Shown here: in pieces, positions 9,081-17,480 of the stretch
Layout of the letters: each line of letters opens with the position of its first letter
Position numbering within the stretch: the stretch's first letter is position 1
Assembly: GCA_030748735.1 (NCBI GenBank)
Contig: JASMLK010000072.1
Coordinates: 1-64,000 of the forward strand
Direction of reading: 5' to 3'
From: Myxococcota bacterium
Lineage (GTDB): Bacteria; Myxococcota_A; UBA9160; UBA4427
Length of the DNA stretch: 64,000 nt
Notes under the pieces: model-generated
What the model was told of the DNA's origin: nothing
Seen by the model: the letters and a program-made list of their open reading frames with translations, nothing else
The model's database searches: none
Position numbers and translations under genes: made by a program

Positions 9081-10424
9081 GTGACCGCCCCCCCCACTCC
9101 GAGTCGCAGCGCCGACGCCGACGCAGCAACCGACGCCTCGCTTTCGACCGGGTACACCCGCTACGCGCTCGCTCTGCTCGTGGTGGTGTACGTCTTCAAC
9201 TTCATCGACCGCTCGATCCTTTCGATCTTGCTCGAGTCGATCAAGCAGGAATTCCAGGTCTCCGACACCTGGCTGGGCTTCCTGCACGGGATCGCGTTCG
9301 CGGCCCTCTACACCACGGTGGGCATTCCGATCGCCCGCTGGTCCGATCGCGGTTCGCGCACGTCGATCATTTCGCTCGCGGTCTTCGTGTGGAGCGGGAT
9401 GACGGCGATCACCGGCTTCGCTCAGAGCTTCGTCCACCTGGTGCTCGCGCGAATCGGCGTCGGGATCGGCGAAGCGGGATGCAGTCCGCCCGCGCACTCG
9501 TTGATTTCGGACTACTTCCCGCCGGAAAGGCGCGCGACCGCGCTCGCCATCTATTCGATGGGCATTCCGATCGGTAGCGGACTCGGTTTCCTGTTGGGTG
9601 GTTGGCTCGACGAGTGGTTCGACTGGCGTACGGCGTTCATCGTGGTGGGGGCGCCGGGGATCGCGCTCGCCCTGCTCGTGAAGCTCACCCTCAAAGAACC
9701 CGTGCGCGGTCGCTGGGACCCGCCGAGCGTGACGCGCGAGCAACCGCCCGCCGGCGACGTGATGCGGTTCATGGCGGGGTTGCCGTCGTTTCGTCACATG
9801 GCGGTGGCCGCGGCCCTGCATGCCTTCTACGGCTACGGCGCCCTTGCGTTCAATGCGGTCTTCTTTCGACGAAGTCACGAGATGGGTTCCGGCGAGGTGG
9901 GTTCCTGGCTCGCGTTGATATCGTTTACCGCGGGTGTGACGGGTACGTTCCTCGGCGGCTACTTGAGCGATCGTCTCGGCTCGCGCGACTATCGCTGGTA
10001 TATGTGGATTCCCGCGTACGCGACGCTGATCTACATCCCCTTTGCGTTTGGGGTCTATCTCTGGCCAGACCCCCATATCGCCCTGGTCTTTGCTTTTCCG
10101 GCTTCAGTGCTCGGAGGCATGTACCTCGGGCCGACCTTTGCGATGACGCAATCGCTCGTGACGCCAATGATGCGCGCGACCGCGTCAGCGGTGCTCTTGT
10201 TCATCATCAACATGATCGGTCTGGGACTCGGACCGCAAGGGGTCGGCATCTTGAGTGATCTGCTCGCGCCATCGCTGGACGTGCACTCGATGCGCTACGC
10301 CCTGCTCGCGACCGTGACGGTCTTCGCCGCCTGGTCCCTCACCCACTACTTCCTCGCCGCGCGCACCCTGCGAGAGGACCTCGAAGCGAAGGAACGCCTC
10401 GAAGCTTCGTCAACCTCGGCCTGA
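9081..10424 (+). CDS. MFS transporter, spinster-like
   Basis: 447 aa with GTG start at 9081. Twelve hydrophobic segments. The pattern YVFNFIDRSILSILLESIK in TM1, the RWSDRGSR loop between TM2 and TM3, and RIGVGIGEAGCSPPAHSLI in TM4 are typical of the Spinster/UhpC-like branch of the major facilitator superfamily. The substrate cannot be told. A clear paralogue lies at 48661-49992 with the same signature positions (NFVDRQILSILLQPIK; RIGVGVGEAG). The gene ends just before a strong hairpin shared with the convergent PEP-CTERM gene. Confidence 0.85.
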   Translation: MTAPPTPSRSADADAATDASLSTGYTRYALALLVVVYVFNFIDRSILSILLESIKQEFQVSDTWLGFLHGIAFAALYTTVGIPIARWSDRGSRTSIISLAVFVWSGMTAITGFAQSFVHLVLARIGVGIGEAGCSPPAHSLISDYFPPERRATALAIYSMGIPIGSGLGFLLGGWLDEWFDWRTAFIVVGAPGIALALLVKLTLKEPVRGRWDPPSVTREQPPAGDVMRFMAGLPSFRHMAVAAALHAFYGYGALAFNAVFFRRSHEMGSGEVGSWLALISFTAGVTGTFLGGYLSDRLGSRDYRWYMWIPAYATLIYIPFAFGVYLWPDPHIALVFAFPASVLGGMYLGPTFAMTQSLVTPMMRATASAVLLFIINMIGLGLGPQGVGILSDLLAPSLDVHSMRYALLATVTVFAAWSLTHYFLAARTLREDLEAKERLEASSTSA

Positions 10425-10478
10425 CGCGTCCAGCGGAGGCAGCGCTCGGTGACCGTCTTCGATGAAGGCCCGCGCAGA

Positions 10479-10529
10479 ACGAAAGAACCCGGCGATCCCA
10501 CGAGGGAATCACCGGGTCCGTTCTTTCGT
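10479..10529. terminator. bidirectional hairpin terminator
   Basis: ACGAAAGAAC at 10479-10488 pairs perfectly with GTTCTTTCGT at 10520-10529. Inside it, CCGG pairs with CCGG and CCC with GGG, leaving a small bulge and loop. The base of the stem is A/T-rich on both sides, so either strand gives a U-containing 3' arm. It lies between two converging genes, as expected for a shared terminator. Confidence 0.7.
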
Positions 10530-10559
10530 ACCAGGAGCAGATTCGGTTTCGAATCCGGG

Positions 10560-11213
10560 CTAGCGGCGCCGGATCGCGCTTCGCATGACCAGGGCACCGA
10601 AGCCAAAGAGCATCGCGGCGCTCGGTTCGGGCACTGCGTTCGTGGGGCCACCACCGGTCGACGGGCGGATGCCGCCAACGGCTTCGATCGCCCACGTGTG
10701 CTTGGTCTGTGTGTCCCACCATTCGAGGGTGATCAAGAATTGGTCGGGCGACCGCATCGACTCGTAGGTGCCGAGCGCAAGCGGAATCTTGAGATGGGCG
10801 TTGAGGTGGGTTTCCGTGTAGACGAACTCGTCGTTCTTCGCGAAGTAGAAGCCGAAGTCGCCGTTGCGGGCGTCGAAGAAGTCGTCGGTCGCCGAGTCGA
10901 CGTCCATCACCGAGCCGCCGACGAGGTCGACCTTCGCCGCCTGGCCGGAGCCCATGTCGTCGGCGCCGAAGAGCGTGATCCGGGTGTCCGTGTCGTAGTA
11001 GATGCCGAACTCGCCGAATTCGCCGCCGGGCGAGTCCTTCAGCTCGATCGCGAAGACCCAGCCTGTGGATTCGAAGCGCTCGACGCCGCTGTTCGTGTGG
11101 TAGCCGGGCATCGGGGCTTCGGCGCCGATCGGTGCCGCGATCGCCTGGGGGGCGACTGAGACGATCAGCGCGAAAAGCGTGGCCGCGGCCGCGCGGGGAA
11201 AGTGCTTCAACAT
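10560..11213 (-). CDS. PEP-CTERM anchored exported protein
   Basis: 217 aa. The ATG at 11213 is chosen over an earlier in-frame start because it has AGGAG 8 nt upstream and opens a signal peptide (RAAAATLFALIVSVAPQAIAAP). The C-terminus is a textbook PEP-CTERM sorting signal: VPEP, then a hydrophobic helix (SAAMLFGFGALVM) and the basic end RSAIRRR. The central 150 residues are acidic and beta-rich (GIYYDTDTRITLFGADD; FGFYFAKNDEFVYTETH) with no recognised domain. Such proteins are processed by exosortase and go to the cell surface or biofilm matrix. No exosortase is in the window. Confidence 0.85.
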   Translation of the reverse strand: MLKHFPRAAAATLFALIVSVAPQAIAAPIGAEAPMPGYHTNSGVERFESTGWVFAIELKDSPGGEFGEFGIYYDTDTRITLFGADDMGSGQAAKVDLVGGSVMDVDSATDDFFDARNGDFGFYFAKNDEFVYTETHLNAHLKIPLALGTYESMRSPDQFLITLEWWDTQTKHTWAIEAVGGIRPSTGGGPTNAVPEPSAAMLFGFGALVMRSAIRRR

Positions 11214-11440
11214 CGCAGAACTCCTGTGGCTCTCTTCGAGTGGTGTGAACAGCCTACATGACGAGGAGGGAGAAATCAATTGAGGAAACAAGTAGTTGTG
11301 CATGTTTGAGGCAAAAAATGTGGGATTATGGCTCCATTCTGAGTGCGCCCAAGCCGATCAAAGGTGACGGCGAAACGGTCACATTGCGCTCAGAAATCGT
11401 TTTGATTCAGGCCCGTTGGATCGCTGTTCGCGCACTTGCG

Positions 11441-11861
11441 ATGGCGGCTGCCTGTGCGTGGAGTTCTCTTGCCGGTGCCGCTCCGGGCGAGGTCACGGGC
11501 TCGGTCGAAATCCTCGCTGGTGCGGGTGGCTTCACGGGGCCGATCGGCAGTGCCGACTTCTTCGGCACGGCGGTGGCGAGCGTCGGCGATCTCGACGACG
11601 ACGGGGGCAGCGAGCGCGGCGCCGTTTGGATGCTCTTCCTCGATTCGAACGGCAGCGTGAAGGCGCACCAGAAGATCAGCGAACTCATGGGCGGCTTCGG
11701 GGCCCACTCGCGAACGGCGACCGCTTCGGCAGCGCGCTCGCAACCACCCACCATCTCGACGGCGACCTGCGGCCCGAACTCGTCGTCGGCTCGATCTTCG
11801 ACGCCGGCGCGGGGGTGCTTCAGGGCTTCGCAGTAGGGCTTCATGAATCATCCGGGCTAGA
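11441..11861 (+). pseudogene. FG-GAP repeat exported protein, frameshifted and truncated
   Basis: From ATG 11441 there is a signal-like start (MAAACAWSSLAGAA), then FG-GAP/integrin-alpha-type sequence: DFFGTAVASVGDLDDDGG and RGAVWMLFLDSNGSVKAHQ. Near 11700 (at GGFG) the homologous sequence moves to another frame, continuing LANGDRFGSALATTHHLDGD and RPELVVGSIFDAGAGVLQ. A normal FG-GAP repeat would have about 15 more residues after GDLDDD, so internal sequence is missing as well. The homology stops exactly where a copy of the 29-nt repeat described at 11833 begins. Such proteins are normally large and surface exposed; this copy cannot make one. Confidence 0.6.
11833..11861 (+). repeat. solo copy of a 29-nt terminal-repeat-like sequence
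   Basis: The sequence begins GTAGGGCTTCATGAAT and ends CCGGGCTAGA. It matches, with one mismatch over 26 nt, the reverse complement of 57393-57418, and is close to 57544-57571. The latter two lie as inverted repeats around a 179-bp segment. This copy stands alone at the point where the FG-GAP gene is broken off, 21 bp before the histidine kinase start. Confidence 0.65.
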
Positions 11862-11882
11862 CTTGCCCCGCGGAGACAACCG

Positions 11883-13508
11883 ATGGGTGAGCCCCCGCCG
11901 CAGTCGATCGATGAACGAAGGGAAGGCGTCGAGCGCGGAGTCGCGCGCCTGGTGGTCGTCCGCGACCGCCTCGTCTTCGTCGCACGCGATGGCATGGTCT
12001 TGTTCGTTGGAGACGCTCTCGCCGACGCGGAAGGCGTGCCACCCGTCGGCGTCGCGTTCGACGCGTGGTCGTCGTCGGCTTCGGTCGAACTCGTCGATGT
12101 TCACGCCGCGAAGTACGTGGACGCGGTGCTCTCGCTTCTGGCCGCTGCCCCCCGTTCCGTTCTTCGCGTTGGCGGTGCGAGCGAAACCGAACCGGGTCCC
12201 GAGTGGTTCGAATGGACCGTGCTCGGGCCGATTGGCGACGAGCCCGGGACCGCGTTCCTGGTTTCCGATGTCACGCGGGCGTGGACCGGGCTTTCCGAGT
12301 TGGCCAGCGGCGAGCACGTGCGTCGACGCCTCGAGGAACGGGTCCTCGGTAGCCAGAAGCTCGAGAGCCTCGGTGTGCTGGCGGGTCGGGTCGCGCACGA
12401 CTTCAACAACCTCCTCACTCCGATCGTGGGTAACGTCGGGCTCGCTCTGCTCGATCTTCCCGCCGAATCACCTCTTCGCAAACGCGCGATGGCGATCAAG
12501 GACGCGGCGAATCGCGCGACTGCGCTGACCCGCCAATTGCTCAACTACGCGGGGCAGGATCTTCCCAGCGCCGATGCGGTGAATCTCTCGCAGGCTGTCG
12601 AAGAGATGCGGCTTCTGCTCGAGGCTTTCGCGCAGTCGAATACGAAGCTCGCGTCCGCACTCGCGAGCGATGTGCCCTGGATCGAGGTCGATGCGAGTCA
12701 CGTCGGCCAGCTGGTCATGAACCTCGTCGTGAACGCGTCCGAGGCGCTGCAACCGCAGGGTGGCACCATCGAACTGCGTACCGGCTTCGTCGAACTCGAC
12801 GCCGAGGACCTCGATCGGTGCGTGATCGGTTCCGACGCACAGCCGGGCCGGTTTGCATACATCGAGGTCGCCGACGCGGGCTCGGGCATTCCCGAAATCG
12901 ACCGAGATCGCATCTTCGACCCCCTGTTCTCGACGCGCGCCGCCGGCCGCGGGTTGGGCCTCACTGCGGTGGCGGAAATCGTACGTGGCTACGACGGCGC
13001 GCTCGAACTGTCGAGTGAGCCCGGCGACGGTACACGGGTGCGCGTGCTCTTTCCCACCACATCTCCAGAAGCGCCGATGGGTCGCGCAGGCCAGGTTGCG
13101 AGCGAAAGTGGATCGCTCTCGGCTGCGTTGGGGCCACGGGCGACGCGTGGGACCGTCCTCGTCGTCGACGACGACGCGAATGCGCGCGGCCTGATGGCCG
13201 AGGTGTTGGGCAACGCCGGCTTTGCGGTGCGCGAAGCCGCGACCGGCCCGGTTGCGCTGCGGGCCTTCGAGCGCGCCGACGTGACGATCGACGCTGTCGT
13301 GCTCGACTACGCCATGCCGCTGGTCACAGGCGCCGAACTCTTCGATGCCATGCGCAAACTCCGCTCCGAGGTCCGTGCGATCATGGTCTCGGGCTACGCG
13401 CCCCCCGACGCAGCGCAGGACTTGATGCGTCGCGGCCTCGAAGGCTACGTGCAGAAGCCCTTCGAACCCGACGAACTCGTCGCTGCGGTGGAAGCTGCGC
13501 TCGAGTAG
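11883..13508 (+). CDS. hybrid sensor histidine kinase / response regulator
   Basis: 541 aa. ATG with GGAG 8 nt upstream. About 150 N-terminal residues have no transmembrane helix and no clear sensor domain, so it is probably a soluble sensor. The HisKA box RVAHDFNNLLTPI has phospho-His172 and is of the type common in PAS-linked NtrB-like hybrid kinases. The ATPase part has NLVVNASEAL (N box), DAGSGIP (G1), FDPLFSTR (F) and GRGLGLTAV (G2). A C-terminal receiver (from about 420) has the acidic DDD cluster, phospho-acceptor Asp475 in VLDYAMP, Ser503 and Lys525 in QKPFEPDEL. All catalytic elements are intact. No DNA-binding output is present and no dedicated partner gene lies next to it. Confidence 0.88.
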   Translation: MGEPPPQSIDERREGVERGVARLVVVRDRLVFVARDGMVLFVGDALADAEGVPPVGVAFDAWSSSASVELVDVHAAKYVDAVLSLLAAAPRSVLRVGGASETEPGPEWFEWTVLGPIGDEPGTAFLVSDVTRAWTGLSELASGEHVRRRLEERVLGSQKLESLGVLAGRVAHDFNNLLTPIVGNVGLALLDLPAESPLRKRAMAIKDAANRATALTRQLLNYAGQDLPSADAVNLSQAVEEMRLLLEAFAQSNTKLASALASDVPWIEVDASHVGQLVMNLVVNASEALQPQGGTIELRTGFVELDAEDLDRCVIGSDAQPGRFAYIEVADAGSGIPEIDRDRIFDPLFSTRAAGRGLGLTAVAEIVRGYDGALELSSEPGDGTRVRVLFPTTSPEAPMGRAGQVASESGSLSAALGPRATRGTVLVVDDDANARGLMAEVLGNAGFAVREAATGPVALRAFERADVTIDAVVLDYAMPLVTGAELFDAMRKLRSEVRAIMVSGYAPPDAAQDLMRRGLEGYVQKPFEPDELVAAVEAALE

Positions 13509-13551
13509 GTCCGCTGAAGAAGGCGCGCTGAAGTAGACGCGCGCAGCGCGA

Positions 13552-15813
13552 TCAGGAACCCGCGGCTTCCACTTCGACCGGAATGCCGTTCAGCACCGCG
13601 TTGCCCGAAAGGACGTCGAGGGGCTGGTCATCGGTCAAGCGGTTCGAATTGACGCCGGGTGTCTTCGCCGCGACCGAGAGCCCGGTGCCGTGAAGGTCGT
13701 GGCCGTAGCCGTGCGGCAGGCACACGACCCCCGGGCGGATCTCGTCCGTGATCTCGATCGGCGCCTCTACGCTGCCAACGCGGCTGGTCACGCGTGCGCG
13801 CCCATCAGTCGCCAGGCCGACGCGCGAAGCGTCCTCGGGGTGGATCTGCAGCGTGCAGCGATCGCGACCGCGCATCAGCGTGTCGACGTTGTGCATCCAC
13901 GAGTTGTTGGATCGCACGGTGCGCCGGCCGACGAGCACGAGCTGGGTGTCGTCCTTCGAAGCGGCCTCGCAGCGCGAACCGAGATCCGCAGTGAGTCGGG
14001 TGACGTCCTGGCGGAGGGCTTCGGGAAAGACGTCGATCTTGCCCGACGGCGTCGACAACGCGGCGGGAACCGCGGGTTCGAGGGCGCCGAGGTCGATGCC
14101 GTGGGGATGGGCTTCGAGGCGTTCGATGGAAAGCCCGTCGGGGTTCCCGCCAAAGGCGTCGCCCCAGGGCCCCGTCCGCAACAGCACGTCGAGCATGGCC
14201 ACGGCCGCGGGTCGCCCCGCCACGGCGGTTTCGATTTCATCGGCGTCGCGGCCGTGGATCAACGAATGCTCGCTGCCGACTTCGCGTTCGATCAGACCGC
14301 GCACCAACATGCGCTGTAGCAGCGCCGGGTCGGCTTCGGTGCCATGCCCTCCCACGACCAGTGCCAGGCGCGAGAGGATTTCCTCTTCACCCGGTGCATC
14401 GGTTTCGAGGACCGGCGGCGAATAATTCGCCACCGAGCGCACCGCGATGTTGTAGAAGGACGCGTCGTAGTGACTGCGCTCGAGGGCCGAAGTCGGCGGC
14501 AGGATGACGTCGGCATGGCGCGTCGTTTCGTTCAGGTAGGGATCGACGCTCACCATGAAGGAGAGGCCCGCGAAGGCGGTGTCGAGTCGCTCGCCGTTCG
14601 GCGCGGAAAGGATCGGGTTGCCCCCAACGGTGAAGAGCGCGCGAATCTGTCCGGCCCCTTCGGTTTCGATTTCGTCTGCCAACGTGGCGATCGGCAACTC
14701 GCTGCGCACTTCGGGTACGCCGCGCACGCGCGACTGCCAGCGGCCGGTCGTGAAGCCGCGCCCCTTGCCCTCCTGTCCTTTGCGACGGGGCCGTGCGTGG
14801 GCGGGGTAGGGGAAGAGCATGCCGCCCACGCGATCGAAGTTGCCCGTGAGGATCGTCAGCAGATCACTCGCCCACGACGTCAGGGTGCCGAATTCGGCGG
14901 TATGAACGCCGATGCGACCATAGACGGCGGCGCTGTTCGCGCCGGCGATCTCGCGTGCGATCTTGCGGATCTCCGCTTCCGGAATGCCGCTGACTTCTGC
15001 AACGCGCGCGGGGCCGAAGGGCGCAACGGCGGCTTCGGTACCCTCACGGTCTTCGAGGTGCTCCGAAAGTGCGCCGTAGTCGACGAGCCCTTCTTCGAAG
15101 AGCACGTTCGCGATGGCGAGCAGGAAGTGCCCGTCGGTGCCCGGGCGAATCGCAAGGTGGCGATCGGCGAGCCTGGCCGTGCGCGTGGTGCGCGGATCGA
15201 CGACCACGAGTTGCCCGCCGCGTTCGCGCAGCCGCTTCAGGCGCCCGGGGAAGTCGGGTGCGGTGCACAGGCTGCCGTTCGATTCGAGTGGGTTCGCGCC
15301 CAGCATCAAGAGGTAGTCGGTGCGGTCGAGGTCCGGCACGGGGATCGTGTCCGGGTTGCCGTACATCAAGCCGCAGGAGACGTGTCGCGGCATCTGGTCG
15401 ACGGTCGACGCCGAAAAGAGATTGCGCGTCTTGAGCGACTGGAGCAGGGGGCGGACGAAGAACGTGCCACCGAGGTTGTGCACGTTCGGGTTGCCGAGGT
15501 AGGCACCGATCGATTCGTTGCCGGACGCTTCGCGGACGCGTTCGACCCCGGCTTCGACCGCGGCATAGGCTTCGTCCCATTCGACTTCGACGTGCTTGCC
15601 GTCTCGCTTCACGAGCGGTTTGTGCAGGCGGTCGGGGTCGTCGTGGAGTTCACCCAGGGTCGTGCCCTTGGGGCAGATGAAGCCGCCACTGAACACGTCA
15701 TCGGCGTCACCGCGGATGCGCGTCACGCGATCGCCTTCGAGGGTGATTTCGAGCCCGCAGGTGGCTTCGCACAGCGGACAGGTTCGATAGGCGGTGCGCG
15801 TGGCTTCGCTCAT
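13552..15813 (-). CDS. molybdopterin-dependent oxidoreductase (formate dehydrogenase/DMSO reductase superfamily)
   Basis: 753 aa. ATG 15813 is chosen because it places the cysteine motif at the N-terminus and lies 5 nt after the stop of the wax ester synthase gene, suggesting translational coupling. The [4Fe-4S] motif is CPLCEATCGLEI with the fourth Cys in GGFICPKG. Molybdopterin domains follow (GANPLESNGSL; VVVDPRTTRTARLADRHLAI; HADVILPPTSALERSHYD) and a C-terminal dinucleotide-binding domain (IHPEDASRVGL; GVVCLPHGYGHD). There is no Tat signal, so it is cytoplasmic. The pterin ligand is probably not a cysteine (RHVSCGLMYGN could supply one). The substrate is unknown; coupling to a wax ester synthase suggests an acyl/aldehyde or redox step, which is inference. 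Confidence 0.85.
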   Translation of the reverse strand: MSEATRTAYRTCPLCEATCGLEITLEGDRVTRIRGDADDVFSGGFICPKGTTLGELHDDPDRLHKPLVKRDGKHVEVEWDEAYAAVEAGVERVREASGNESIGAYLGNPNVHNLGGTFFVRPLLQSLKTRNLFSASTVDQMPRHVSCGLMYGNPDTIPVPDLDRTDYLLMLGANPLESNGSLCTAPDFPGRLKRLRERGGQLVVVDPRTTRTARLADRHLAIRPGTDGHFLLAIANVLFEEGLVDYGALSEHLEDREGTEAAVAPFGPARVAEVSGIPEAEIRKIAREIAGANSAAVYGRIGVHTAEFGTLTSWASDLLTILTGNFDRVGGMLFPYPAHARPRRKGQEGKGRGFTTGRWQSRVRGVPEVRSELPIATLADEIETEGAGQIRALFTVGGNPILSAPNGERLDTAFAGLSFMVSVDPYLNETTRHADVILPPTSALERSHYDASFYNIAVRSVANYSPPVLETDAPGEEEILSRLALVVGGHGTEADPALLQRMLVRGLIEREVGSEHSLIHGRDADEIETAVAGRPAAVAMLDVLLRTGPWGDAFGGNPDGLSIERLEAHPHGIDLGALEPAVPAALSTPSGKIDVFPEALRQDVTRLTADLGSRCEAASKDDTQLVLVGRRTVRSNNSWMHNVDTLMRGRDRCTLQIHPEDASRVGLATDGRARVTSRVGSVEAPIEITDEIRPGVVCLPHGYGHDLHGTGLSVAAKTPGVNSNRLTDDQPLDVLSGNAVLNGIPVEVEAAGS

Positions 15814-15818
15814 GCGGT

Positions 15819-17252
15819 CTATTCGTCCGCGTTCGTTTCGGTCTTCGTGGCGGCTTCGAGCAGTTCGTCGAAGCTGTCCTGGAGGCACTGGGCATAGAAG
15901 CCCGGGTCCGGGAGCATGTCGCGACAAGCGGTGACCGACACCGAAATGCGACCCGAGAAGCTGAAGACCGGGTGGATGATCCCCATGCCGTCCATCACCG
16001 GGCCCAGACCGAAGAGCCCGACGATGCGTCCACCCGTGAAGTAGAGGGGGACCTGCGGGCCGGGCACGTTGGTGATCACCGTGTTGAGGAAGGGTGACAC
16101 GCGGTTCGCGAGGCCGAGGCGTGAGTACGCTCGCGCAGCAAGGCCAGAGAACGTGCCGGGCAACACCTGCGAGATGTCCGTCATGGTGTCGGCCCCCATC
16201 GCTTCCGCGACGGCCTTCGAATTGCGCGTGCCCTCGTGCACCCGCTTCAGGCGTTCGACGGGGTCTTCGATGTGGCTGTAGAGGGTGACGCTCATCGACG
16301 AAATACGATTGCCCGCAGTGCCCTTCTCGTCGTCTCGGCGCACCGAGATCGGGGCCATCGCGACCAGGGACTCGCGCGGGAGTTCGTTCTTGTCTTCGAG
16401 ATAGCGACGCATGGCACCCGAACAGACGGTGAGGATGACGTCGTTCACCGTCGCTCCCGGCACGCGCTTGCGAATGTCGCGCACGTCCTGCAGCGAGAAG
16501 ACGCGGCCTTCGATGACGCGATGGGGTGTCACCGTGCCGTTGAAGCGCGTGCGCGGCACATCACCCGAACCTTCGACCTCTTCCGCGGGGTCGGCCATCA
16601 TCCGCTTCGCAATCGGCGGGATCGTGCGGCCCATCACCTTCGCGAAGCGGAAGGGGTCGCGAACGTTCTGGGCGACGCTGCGCATGCCGAGTTCGAGCAC
16701 ACTCGGGTCGCGTTCGGGAACCCACTTCTCCGTCGGTGGTTCGGGCTCGGCGTCGGGTTCGATGTCGTGGATCGCCGCCATCATCTCGGCACCGGACACG
16801 CCGTCGATCGCAGCGTGGTGAATCTTCGTCATGACTGCGAAGGATCCCTTCGGAACCCCTTCGACGTTGTCGAGGCCTTCGATGACGTACATCTCCCACA
16901 GCGGCTTCGAGAGATCGAGCGGTCGCGCGTGGATGCGCGCGGCCTGGATGCACAGCTGTCGCCAGTCACCGGGGTGGGGCAGTGCGATGTGGCGCACGTG
17001 AAATTCGAGATCGAACTCGGGGTCCTCGATCCAATAGGGATGGTCGAGGTCGAAGGGCAGGCGGACGACCTTCTGGCGGAAGCAGCGCGCGAGGTGCAGG
17101 CGCTTTTCGACGTTCTTCAGGATACCTTTGAACGTGACCTTGCCGCCGTGGGCGGTCGTCTGATCGTAGATCCCCAACGACGCGATGTGGGTCGGGGCAT
17201 TCTTGGCTTCGAAGTAGAGGAAGGCAGCGTCCATTCCACTGAGTTGTTGCAT
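15819..17252 (-). CDS. wax ester synthase / diacylglycerol acyltransferase (WS/DGAT)
   Basis: 477 aa, the usual family length of about 450-480. ATG 17252 is preceded by AGGAGA at 8 nt. It begins with the family signature LSGMDAAFLYFE. The catalytic motif HHAAIDG (His145, His146, Asp150) transfers an acyl group from acyl-CoA to a fatty alcohol or diacylglycerol. The C-terminal half carries the conserved NDVILTVCSGAMRRYL, GNRISSM and VITNVPGPQ motifs. The enzyme sits at the inner membrane and makes storage wax or triacylglycerol. It is divergent from the acyl-CoA ligase (228 bp apart), which could supply the acyl-CoA. Confidence 0.92.
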   Translation of the reverse strand: MQQLSGMDAAFLYFEAKNAPTHIASLGIYDQTTAHGGKVTFKGILKNVEKRLHLARCFRQKVVRLPFDLDHPYWIEDPEFDLEFHVRHIALPHPGDWRQLCIQAARIHARPLDLSKPLWEMYVIEGLDNVEGVPKGSFAVMTKIHHAAIDGVSGAEMMAAIHDIEPDAEPEPPTEKWVPERDPSVLELGMRSVAQNVRDPFRFAKVMGRTIPPIAKRMMADPAEEVEGSGDVPRTRFNGTVTPHRVIEGRVFSLQDVRDIRKRVPGATVNDVILTVCSGAMRRYLEDKNELPRESLVAMAPISVRRDDEKGTAGNRISSMSVTLYSHIEDPVERLKRVHEGTRNSKAVAEAMGADTMTDISQVLPGTFSGLAARAYSRLGLANRVSPFLNTVITNVPGPQVPLYFTGGRIVGLFGLGPVMDGMGIIHPVFSFSGRISVSVTACRDMLPDPGFYAQCLQDSFDELLEAATKTETNADE

Positions 17253-17480
17253 GGGAAGTCTCCTGGCCTTGCCTGGTTGGCGCGGCAGGTGCCGGGTCAT
17301 GGGGATGCGCGGCGCGCGGGGTCGGCAAGCGGCCAGTCTATCACAGCGTCGTGTGTCGAAGTCTGCCGGTTCTGGTGCAGTAGCGCGGAGATACGGTGTC
17401 ACGAGCGGCTCGAAACGTGGGTCGATTTCGTCTACAACCTGGAACGACCATTCCCCACGAACCTCCCGGAGACCCAAGCC

